5,046 bases of DNA from Desulfobacteraceae bacterium. GTDB taxonomy: Bacteria > Desulfobacterota > DSM-4660 > Desulfatiglandales > Desulfatiglandaceae. Both the position numbers and the translations under genes were made by a program. Location: NCBI GenBank assembly GCA_011048855.1, contig DSCZ01000426.1, positions 1 to 5,046 of the forward strand, given 5' to 3'. Of the stretch, positions 1 through 5,046 are shown piece after piece (the first letter of the stretch is position 1; every line of letters begins with the position of its first letter). The notes under the pieces were generated by a model that saw nothing but the letters and a program-made list of their open reading frames with translations, did not search any database and was not told the DNA's origin.

Positions 1-1061
1 AAAGGATAGTTAATGCTGTAATTAAAATTGCTGGAACGAATGTCAAAAGGTTCAGCATCATCCTTTGCCTTACCTGCTCAGTGGCATCATCAGTCTTTCA
101 CGATGCAACGATAACTATTATTTTCATTTTTGCATTAATACCAGTTTTCACTAAGATGGGAATCAAACCTTCCAAAAGCACAAATCTTTCGAAATTTTTT
201 ACGATTATGATACCAATGGCTGCCTCTGCGGGCGGTTTCGGCACAATAATAGGCGGTGGAAGAAACCCGGTAGCCCTCGAATTTTTAACGCGTGCAACAG
301 GCATTCATATCGGTTTTTTGCAGTGGATGCTTTATCTGTTTCCAATGGTCTTCATTGCCTCAATGGGAGTCTGGAGCGTGTGCTATGTTTTCATGAATCC
401 CGGAATCAAAGAATTTCCGGCCGAGATTCATGCAGAAAAACTACCTCCAATGACCGCGAACGAAAAAATGGTCACAGCTATTTTCGGCCTGGCCATAGTC
501 TTCTGGGCGCTCGGCGACTTAACCAAACTGCATGTCAGCGTCGTAGCATCACTGGCGGTGGGGGCCATCTGCAGCCTCAAGCTGATACCTTTCAAGAAAG
601 TTGTCGCGGGTTTCCCTTGGGAAACCTGGCTGGTCTTCGGGGCGGGCGTTTCGCTCGGTACAGCAATGCTTGATACCGGCGCAGGGAAATGGCTTGCCTA
701 CCAGTTTATACCTCTCCTCGATAATATGCCAAAATTCATTCAATACTATGGCATAGGCATGTTCAGCGCCGCGATCTCCAGTATCATGAGTAACTCTGCG
801 GCTGTGGCCTTGACTCTTCCGATCCTTTTTCCGATGGCGGAAGGTTTAAATCTAAGCGCTCCCAATATAGCTCTGATGATGGCGTGTTCCACCTCGTTTG
901 TCATGTTGGTGATTGGAACTCCTCCAACAATAATTGCCTTCAGCACTGGGTATTTCAAGCAAAGTGACTTCATAAAAGTTGCAATTCCATTAGCTTTCGT
1001 TGAAATCTGCCTGCTGACGGCTATAAAATCCTTTTACTGGCCTTTAATTGGGTTTATGTGA
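1..1061 (+). CDS. SLC13/DASS-family anion permease, C-terminal part (5' end outside window)
   Basis: This is an inner-membrane secondary transporter of the divalent-anion:Na+ symporter (SLC13) type, which typically carries dicarboxylates or sulfate-like anions. The frame is open from base 3 to the TGA at 1059-1061, giving about 352 visible residues; the N-terminal part lies upstream. The protein is very hydrophobic, with roughly nine membrane or re-entrant segments. Both halves of the family's internal repeat are visible. The second half keeps the classic ion-site tip (SNSAA followed by LTLPI, about 785-825) and a GTPPT loop (about 918-932). The first half has FHDAT where SNT-type residues are expected (about 99-113) and GGGRN in place of GTPPN (about 253-267). 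A GTG at 81 is not a credible start, because the frame continues upstream with transporter-like sequence. Substrate cannot be read from sequence. The rhodanese downstream hints at a sulfur anion, which is inference only. Base composition is AT-richer than in the genes to the right. Confidence 0.85.
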   Translation, partial: RIVNAVIKIAGTNVKRFSIILCLTCSVASSVFHDATITIIFIFALIPVFTKMGIKPSKSTNLSKFFTIMIPMAASAGGFGTIIGGGRNPVALEFLTRATGIHIGFLQWMLYLFPMVFIASMGVWSVCYVFMNPGIKEFPAEIHAEKLPPMTANEKMVTAIFGLAIVFWALGDLTKLHVSVVASLAVGAICSLKLIPFKKVVAGFPWETWLVFGAGVSLGTAMLDTGAGKWLAYQFIPLLDNMPKFIQYYGIGMFSAAISSIMSNSAAVALTLPILFPMAEGLNLSAPNIALMMACSTSFVMLVIGTPPTIIAFSTGYFKQSDFIKVAIPLAFVEICLLTAIKSFYWPLIGFM

Positions 1062-1141
1062 TATTGTTTCTTCCTCAAAATTCGAACCTACAACTGAACC
1101 GACACTACGACAAGTAACACAAAAAAAGATCCGTATTGCAG

Positions 1142-1148
1142 AAAGGAG
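1142..1148 (+). promoter_or_regulatory. Ribosome binding site of the rhodanese gene
   Basis: AAAGGAG ends 8 bases before the ATG at 1157. It decides the start: a TTG at 1136 lies in the same frame but upstream of this site, and translation from it would put seven charged or polar residues before the signal peptide. Confidence 0.8.
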
Positions 1149-1156
1149 AAAGAGAG

Positions 1157-1738
1157 ATGAGAAAAAGGAATTTTGTACTATTTACCACATCGATTATTCT
1201 GCTGTTTTTTGTTTCATTGGCCATGGCGCAGGCACCCGTTCCGAGCAGCCAGAAAAAACAAACGATCACCGGGAACTACGCAACCGCATTGCAGGCCTAC
1301 GAAATGTGGAAGGCAAATCCGGACAAAGTCAAAATTCTGGACTGCAGGACCCCGGAAGAATACGTATATCTGGGGCATCCGGAAATGGCTCACAATATCC
1401 CTTCCAGTGTCTGGACCGGCGTTTGGAATGCGGAGAAAAAAAGTTTTGCCTTAAAGGAAAACCCGGATTTTGAAGCGGAAGCGAAAAAGAGATTCAAAGC
1501 CGATGACACTATTTTGATAATGTGCCGATCGGGGAATCGAAGCGCAGCTTCGGCGAATCGATTGGCAGAAGCCGGTTTCACCGATGTCTACAACATGGTC
1601 GACGGCTTTGAGGGAGACAAAGTGAAAGACGAAGAAAGCTATTACAACGGGAAGAGAATGAAAAACGGATGGAAAAACAGCGGGGCACCTTGGACATACG
1701 ACCTGGACCCTAAGCTTATCTACGCAACTCAACAATAA
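1157..1738 (+). CDS. Exported single-domain rhodanese (periplasmic sulfurtransferase)
   Basis: This 193-residue rhodanese-like protein should transfer sulfane sulfur through a cysteine persulfide. Residues 1-24 form a typical Sec signal peptide: basic MRKR, a hydrophobic core, and an AMA cleavage site before Gln25. The mature protein therefore acts in the periplasm, possibly soluble. The rhodanese domain spans about 40-155, with the LDCRTPEEY start motif (61-69), an HPEMAHNIP segment (74-82) and the active-site loop CRSGNRS, whose catalytic Cys is residue 123. An insert at about 90-115 and a C-terminal tail after GFEGD (150-154), rich in Trp and Tyr and including GWKNSGAPW (171-179), fit a known group of exported bacterial rhodaneses as I remember it. 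The gene starts 95 bases after the permease stop on the same strand and could be cotranscribed; I see no convincing promoter in the gap. A strong hairpin follows the stop codon. The natural sulfur donor is unknown: thiosulfate, polysulfide or a protein are all possible. Confidence 0.9.
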   Translation: MRKRNFVLFTTSIILLFFVSLAMAQAPVPSSQKKQTITGNYATALQAYEMWKANPDKVKILDCRTPEEYVYLGHPEMAHNIPSSVWTGVWNAEKKSFALKENPDFEAEAKKRFKADDTILIMCRSGNRSAASANRLAEAGFTDVYNMVDGFEGDKVKDEESYYNGKRMKNGWKNSGAPWTYDLDPKLIYATQQ

Positions 1739-1767
1739 CCAAGCGGTAAAAACTCGATACGGATCCT

Positions 1768-1807
1768 CCCTTGTTCAGCCCGGCTTAAAGCCGGGCTGAA
1801 CAGGGGG
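1768..1807 (+). terminator. Hairpin terminator between convergent rhodanese and usp genes
   Basis: A perfect inverted repeat pairs 1772-1784 with 1790-1802 around a TTAAA loop, and CCC(T) at 1768-1771 extends the stem against the G run at 1803-1806. The stem is GC-rich and starts about 30 bases after the rhodanese stop. The T tract that follows on the + strand is short (TTT at 1808-1810), and the - strand has none, so this is a strong hairpin but an imperfect intrinsic terminator. It sits between two convergent genes and may stop transcription from both sides. Confidence 0.65.
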
Positions 1808-1818
1808 TTTAGACTCGG

Positions 1819-2286
1819 TCAATCACCCTCTTTAGTCCCCGGGGCCCGTACCATCAAAATCGGAATGTGCGCCATCCTCAAAACCTTATCTGCAATGCTG
1901 CCCCTCACCCACCTGCTTACCCCGGAACGCCCGTGAGTCGCCATAATTATCAGGTCGACGCCTTCCTCCCTGGCGTAGTCGATTATACGGTCTTCGACTC
2001 TGCCGCTTATCACCTTTGCAAGGATAGATGCCCCGTCCCGCCCGAGACGGTCGGCAACCTCTCTCAAATAATCCCCAGCAGCAACCACCATAGCGTTTTC
2101 CCTGGCCTTCCACTGGTCGGGGCTTATGACATCTGCATGGGCCGCGACCGTACTGTCCATCGATTCCACCACCCTTAACAATACAATTTCGCATTCGGGA
2201 AAACCTTTCCTGAATGCCCCCAGGTGTGGCAAAACACATTCGGAAAGCTCCGATCCGTCAAGCGTCACCAGTATTTTTTTGTACAT
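1819..2286 (-). CDS. Universal stress protein (UspA family), single domain
   Basis: This 155-residue cytoplasmic protein has one Usp domain. It opens with MYKKILVTLDGS, where Asp10 sits in the position that contacts nucleotide in the family. Its C-terminal half carries the ATP-binding signature AxxG-x9-GS (residues 116-130, ATHG through RGS), followed by ADKVLRMAHIPILMVR. The first Gly of the G-x2-G-x9-G(S/T) motif is Ala, a common variant. This predicts an ATP-binding Usp homodimer, a class induced by starvation or stress; the exact role differs between members. The start at 2286 is chosen because an AAAGGAGG site lies 5 bases upstream and the Usp fold begins there. An in-frame ATG at 2343 would add 19 non-Usp residues across that site. 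The gene lies 157 bases downstream of dinB on the same strand and converges on the rhodanese gene. Confidence 0.93.
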   Translation of the reverse strand: MYKKILVTLDGSELSECVLPHLGAFRKGFPECEIVLLRVVESMDSTVAAHADVISPDQWKARENAMVVAAGDYLREVADRLGRDGASILAKVISGRVEDRIIDYAREEGVDLIIMATHGRSGVSRWVRGSIADKVLRMAHIPILMVRAPGTKEGD

Positions 2287-2291
2287 AAACC

Positions 2292-2299
2292 CCTCCTTT
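2292..2299 (-). promoter_or_regulatory. Ribosome binding site of usp
   Basis: Read on the - strand this is AAAGGAGG, a near-perfect anti-16S match 5 bases before the ATG at 2286. It settles the start of the universal stress protein and is the strongest ribosome binding site in the window. Confidence 0.85.
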
Positions 2300-2307
2300 C
2301 GATGCGA

Positions 2308-2320
2308 AACTGATTCAGTT
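2308..2320. repeat. Small palindrome upstream of usp
   Basis: AACTGA and TCAGTT flank a single central base, making a perfect 13-base palindrome 8 bases upstream of the usp ribosome binding site. It could be an operator half-site pair. However, a 6-base-arm palindrome is expected about once by chance in 5 kb, so functional meaning is weak. No clear -35/-10 pair was found in the 157-base dinB-usp gap. Confidence 0.25.
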
Positions 2321-2443
2321 AACATCATTCCCACCGCAACCAAATCAAAAAATCAGCCGCGAAAAGCTCCATGTGCAAAGAGAATAAGGCGCGCAAAGAC
2401 ATATCACACCTTCCGGATCCGTCCCCCTTGAAATGCAGTGCAG

Positions 2444-3622
2444 CTATTTTCTCAAAAGTATTCCGGGGCCGATTGCTGCATCCCCGAATTTATCGGAAAT
2501 GGAATCGAGTGCAGTATTCAGGCCTTTTTTCTTTTTTGAGGTTTCGTTTTCCTCAAAAAGAGACATTTGCCGGTCCGCTCCGCGCCCTGCGAGCTGGGAC
2601 AGCGAAACACCCAGCAGGCGGACAGGTCTTTTTCCCACCGCGGTCTTATTCAACAGGGTCAGAACAGACCGATATATCTCCCACGCATCATCGGTGGGAG
2701 CAGGCAGCGTTGCAGACCTTGTTACAGATGTAAAATCGCTGTATTTCACTTTCAAGGTGACGGTTTTTCCAGTAAGGAACCCCTGCCGCATCCGACGGGC
2801 CACTTTGCCTGCAAGAAACAGAAGTTCTTTTCCCGCCATATCAAGTTCGACGATATCTTCAGAAAAGGTTTCCTCGTGTCCGATGGACTTGACATCATGC
2901 TCGGGCACCACATCCCGATCATCAATTCCCATGGAAAGCTCATGCATCCTGACACCGTATTTGCCGAACCTCCTTTCAAGCACCTCCACCGGCATCCGAC
3001 TCAGGTCCAGGAAAGTACGAATATTCAGCTTTGCAAGGGCTTCCCGGGTGACTTTTCCGACGCCCCACATTTTGCTCACAGGAAGAGGATCCAGGAATTC
3101 TCTGACTTTTTCTTCGGCCACCACGGTGAGGCCGTCCGGTTTTTCCATGTCGGACGCGATCTTCGCGACGAACTTCGAAGGTGCCACCCCGGCCGAAGCC
3201 GTAAGCCCCACCTCCTTGAACACGGCCTCCTTGATTTTGCCGGCTATTTCCTCGGGTGCGCCGAAGAGCTTCCCGCAGCCGCTGACATCCAGGAACGCCT
3301 CGTCTATGGAAAGTTTTTCAACCAGCGGTGTAAACCGGTGAAAAACTCCAAACACCTGTCTGGAGACATCCCGGTATCTCCACATCCTGCCGGGCAGAAA
3401 AACCGCATGTGGGCAAAGCCGCATCGCCCCGGCAACAGGCAGAGCGGAATGGATGCCGTATTTGCGCGCTTCGTAGGACGCCGAAGAAACCACACCCCTC
3501 TCCCGGCTCCCCCCCACGACCACAGGCTTCCCCCTGAGATCAGGGTTGTCAAGCACTTCGACGGCCGGATAGAATGCATCCATATCAATATGAATAACGG
3601 CTTTTTTGGTATTTCGATGCAT
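2444..3622 (-). CDS. dinB: DNA polymerase IV (Y-family translesion polymerase)
   Basis: This 392-residue error-prone polymerase copies damaged DNA and rescues stalled forks. All catalytic features are intact: HIDMDAFYPAVE (11-22) with metal ligand Asp13, Tyr18 as the steric gate against ribonucleotides, the conserved VVSSASYEARKYGI (44-57), and SIDEAFLD (105-112) with Asp107/Glu108. A helix-hairpin-helix follows (about 185-201, MWGVGK), then the little-finger domain with SIGHEETF (246-253). The beta-clamp peptide QMSLF is at 352-356. A 36-residue basic tail after it, with an ALDSISDKFGDAAIGP pattern, is longer than in E. coli DinB (351 aa) but resembles tails I know from other bacterial homologues. 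The ATG at 3622 is the only reasonable start: the in-frame stop TAG lies 24 bases upstream (complement of 3647-3649) and the next ATG is inside the active-site motif. It has no good Shine-Dalgarno. I could not find a LexA box I recognise upstream, so SOS control is unproven. Confidence 0.96.
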   Translation of the reverse strand: MHRNTKKAVIHIDMDAFYPAVEVLDNPDLRGKPVVVGGSRERGVVSSASYEARKYGIHSALPVAGAMRLCPHAVFLPGRMWRYRDVSRQVFGVFHRFTPLVEKLSIDEAFLDVSGCGKLFGAPEEIAGKIKEAVFKEVGLTASAGVAPSKFVAKIASDMEKPDGLTVVAEEKVREFLDPLPVSKMWGVGKVTREALAKLNIRTFLDLSRMPVEVLERRFGKYGVRMHELSMGIDDRDVVPEHDVKSIGHEETFSEDIVELDMAGKELLFLAGKVARRMRQGFLTGKTVTLKVKYSDFTSVTRSATLPAPTDDAWEIYRSVLTLLNKTAVGKRPVRLLGVSLSQLAGRGADRQMSLFEENETSKKKKGLNTALDSISDKFGDAAIGPGILLRK

Positions 3623-3737
3623 TTTATCGCTAATATTGTGAACTAGCTATCGTTGTATTCTGCAAATTGGGATTTCCCTCACATCCGAATGTGCCTTTTG
3701 ATATCTCGGCAATACGATCTCACCGAGAGTTACCTTG

Positions 3738-3743
3738 TATAAT
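3738..3743 (+). promoter_or_regulatory. Possible -10 element upstream of the ligase remnant
   Basis: A perfect TATAAT sits 132 bases before the ATG at 3876. No matching -35 hexamer lies 16-18 bases upstream. The same AT patch reads TATTAT on the opposite strand with a weak TTGAGG 15 bases upstream of it, so it could equally serve dinB. In AT-rich DNA such hexamers arise by chance. Confidence 0.25.
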
Positions 3744-3863
3744 AATTCTACCAGCAAAACCTCAAAGAGCAAGTCTCTTGTTTCCAGGAGTCTCTGATGT
3801 TACTATTATTTTAAAAAAACTCGAAGCTTTGTACGGGTGCTCCGGTTGCAGCAGGGGAACCCC

Positions 3864-3869
3864 GAGGAG
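3864..3869 (+). promoter_or_regulatory. Ribosome binding site of the ligase remnant
   Basis: GAGGAG lies 6 bases before the ATG at 3876. It favours that start over an in-frame GTG at 3837, which would read through the site and add 13 residues unlike the family's N-terminus. Confidence 0.7.
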
Positions 3870-3875
3870 AACGTC

Positions 3876-4917
3876 ATGGAACCTGTTATGATCACCTTAG
3901 GACAAGCACTTCAGAAAACCGCGACAAAGTTTCCGCTCCGCCCGGCCCTCACCCACACCGCGCAAGGCGTGAAACTTTCCTACTCGGAGCTGCTCGGGGA
4001 ATCCGAAAAGGCCGCCAGGGGGCTCATGGCTCTGGGGATCGTCAAAGGGGACCGGGTGGCGGTGTTTGCGCCCAACATCCCCGAATGGATCGTATCCATG
4101 GCCGCGGTTTTGGGCATGGGCGCGGTGCTGGTGCCGGTGGATCCCGGCGCTGACAAGGATCTGCTCCTACATATACTTGGCCGGGTGGAAGCACCTCGAA
4201 AAGGGCATTGTCGGTGGGGCGCCTTGCCCGATGGACCTGATGAAAAGGCTCGTGGAAGAGCTTGAAATCAGGCACCTTGCGGTGGGCTACGGCATCACCG
4301 AGGCTTCCAGCTGGATTACGATGACGATGCCGGAAGACCCGATCCCCCTTCGCGTAGCCACCATAGGGCGCGCGCTTCCCTGCAGCGAGGTGAGGATCGT
4401 GGACATTTCGACCGGCGAACCCCTTCCAGCTGGCAGGCGGGGTGAACTTTGCACCAGGGGCTTTCTGATGAAGGAGTACTGGAGGATGCCCGCCGCCACC
4501 GCTGCTGCAGTGGATCCGGAGGGCTGGCTTCACACCGGGGATCTGGGGGAAATGGACGAGTCGGGCTATGTGCGCTTAAGCGGGCGGATCAAAGACGTGA
4601 TCCTCCGTGGCGGAGTTGAAATCAACCCGGTGGAGCTGGAAGAAATGATACATGAGCACCCGGCCGTCTCGCAGGTACAGGTGTTCGGATTTACGGACTC
4701 CGCCGGGGGTACGGCCGTGGCCGCATGGGTGATCCCCCGGGAGGGCGTGCATCCCACCGAGGCCGAGATGGAAAACCACGTTCGGGACCGCGTCGAGGAA
4801 AGCCGGCGCCCGACCCAGTACAAAATAGTGAAGGAGTTTCCGACAACCGCCAGCGGCAAAGTACAGAAAAAGAAGTTGGCGGAAATGGCGGAGGCTCTCC
4901 TTCAAAAAATGAAGTGA
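3876..4917 (+). pseudogene. AMP-dependent acyl-CoA synthetase, internally deleted and frameshifted
   Basis: This is the remnant of an adenylate-forming fatty-acid or aryl/acyl-CoA ligase. The N-terminal frame (3876 to about 4178, ~101 residues) has the usual opening: a TLGQALQKTA helix, LSYSELL, GIVKGDRVAVFAPNIPEW and GAVLVPVDPGAD. It then turns into nonsense and stops at 4263-4265. From about 4189 the family sequence resumes in another frame, at KHLEKGIVGGAPCP, and runs to the TGA at 4915-4917. That part has A5 GYGITEAS (4285-4308), A7 GWLHTGDLG (4522-4548), A8 GRIKDVILRGG (4582-4614) and the A10 catalytic lysine in SGK (4858-4860). The joined halves give only ~343 residues against roughly 500-560 for the family. 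Some 170-210 residues are therefore missing, including the A3 Ser/Thr/Gly-rich P-loop. Frameshifting alone could not restore activity. The ribosome binding site and C-terminal domain are well preserved, which suggests recent damage or an assembly error. Substrate class is not assignable. Confidence 0.88.
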
Positions 4918-4929
4918 ATCCGGTTCCCT

Positions 4930-5046
4930 TTACCAGAAAAATGATTCCCGCGAGACGCGGCGCGCTCCAAGGCCAAAAGCCTTCTTTATTTCGCCGAGGA
5001 CAAAGGTCTGCATGGCCGGCGGACCGCACAGATAAAAATCTTGATC
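4930..5046 (-). CDS. FAD/NAD(P)-binding oxidoreductase (FNR-type), C-terminal fragment
   Basis: On the - strand an open frame enters from the right edge and ends at a TAA (complement of 4930-4932), giving 38 residues. It begins DFYLCGPPAMQTFVLGEI after two residues and ends in VSRESFFW. The YLCGPPAM motif is the hallmark C-terminal NAD(P)-binding segment of the ferredoxin-NADP+ reductase superfamily, where the Cys-Gly-Pro-Pro loop contacts the nicotinamide. The superfamily's usual E-x-F ending is here ESFFW. Such domains are found in NqrF, phenol hydroxylase reductases, dihydroorotate dehydrogenase electron-transfer subunits and anaerobic sulfite reductase subunit B; the fragment is too short to choose. 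It converges on the ligase pseudogene with only 12 bases between the two stop codons and no visible terminator. Confidence 0.75.
   Translation of the reverse strand, partial: DQDFYLCGPPAMQTFVLGEIKKAFGLGARRVSRESFFW

Larger units (their letters stand above)
3623..3875. other. AT-rich divergent intergenic region between dinB and the ligase remnant
   Basis: This 253-base stretch separates two diverging genes and should hold both promoters. It is about 40% GC in its centre, clearly lower than both flanks. Visible structure: an imperfect palindrome CACATCCGAATGTG (3680-3693); a six-base inverted repeat TCTCGG/CCGAGA (3704-3709 with 3723-3728); and a TATAAT hexamer at 3738-3743. An open frame at 3667-3891 has no ribosome binding site and no recognisable protein, so I see no gene here. 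Confidence 0.5.

Noticed and set aside
81..1061. GTG at 81 as the true start of the permease
   Set aside because: The frame is open to the window edge, the residues before 81 look like continuing transporter sequence, and a start here would fall in the middle of the first internal repeat with no ribosome binding site.
1136..1156. TTG at 1136 as rhodanese start
   Set aside because: The AAAGGAG ribosome binding site lies downstream of it and is correctly spaced for the ATG at 1157, which also gives a normal signal peptide.
2287..2343. Extended N-terminus of the universal stress protein from the ATG at 2343
   Set aside because: The 19 added residues do not match the Usp fold, and the excellent AAAGGAGG site inside them points to the ATG at 2286.
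2433..3646. Long open frames on the + strand opposite dinB (2433-3341 and 2567-3646)
   Set aside because: They are fully antisense to a complete, motif-verified polymerase, and their translations are low-complexity Ser/Arg- or Pro/His-rich with no family signal; they are shadow frames of a GC-rich gene.
3667..3891. 74-codon open frame in the dinB-ligase intergenic region
   Set aside because: It starts at a TTG with no ribosome binding site, is AT-rich like the intergenic DNA, overlaps the ligase start, and has no recognisable protein feature.
4176..4200. Programmed ribosomal frameshift joining the two ligase halves
   Set aside because: No convincing slippery heptamer is visible, and even a perfect frame change would leave out the ATP-binding core, so a deletion is the simpler reading.
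4691..5029. 112-codon - strand frame over the ligase 3' end and right edge
   Set aside because: It is antisense to the conserved A8-A10 ligase region and in a different frame from the reductase fragment; the sequence is Pro/Arg-rich with no family signal.
1..5046. tRNA, rRNA, CRISPR array, insertion sequence or attachment site
   Set aside because: I saw no cloverleaf, no regularly spaced repeats, no transposase-like protein and no flanking terminal inverted repeats, including around the ligase deletion.

Overview
The window looks like ordinary bacterial chromosome from a Gram-negative, probably anaerobic bacterium. A Desulfobacterota (deltaproteobacterial) source is my guess, based on the protein style and the gene mix: an anion permease, an exported rhodanese, a universal stress protein, a Pol IV with a long tail, and an acyl-CoA ligase. 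No rRNA or other phylogenetic marker is present, so this stays an inference. Base composition is uneven. Sampled 60-base blocks run from about 40-43% GC in the permease and in the intergenic region near 3721, to about 63-67% in dinB and the ligase.

Layout: (1) bases 1-1061, + strand: the C-terminal ~350 residues of an SLC13/DASS-type anion permease whose beginning lies outside the window. (2) 1157-1738, +: a complete exported single-domain rhodanese 95 bases downstream on the same strand, possibly cotranscribed. (3) 1768-1807: a strong hairpin between convergent genes. (4) 1819-2286, -: a complete universal stress protein (UspA family). (5) 2444-3622, -: a complete Y-family DNA polymerase IV (dinB) upstream of usp on the same strand. 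(6) 3623-3875: an AT-rich divergent intergenic region. (7) 3876-4917, +: an AMP-dependent acyl-CoA synthetase broken by an internal deletion and frameshift, which lacks the ATP-binding P-loop region and is therefore a pseudogene. (8) 4930-5046, -: the last 38 codons of an FNR-type FAD/NAD(P)-binding oxidoreductase, convergent with the pseudogene and running off the right edge.

Functionally, the permease and the periplasmic rhodanese could form a small sulfur-anion handling pair, but only adjacency supports this. Usp and Pol IV are both stress-related and share a strand, but 157 bases separate them and usp has its own strong ribosome binding site. I looked for an undescribed multi-gene system and do not see one. 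The observations most worth a second look are the deleted ligase, the diverged ion-site motif in the first repeat of the permease, and the permease-rhodanese pairing.
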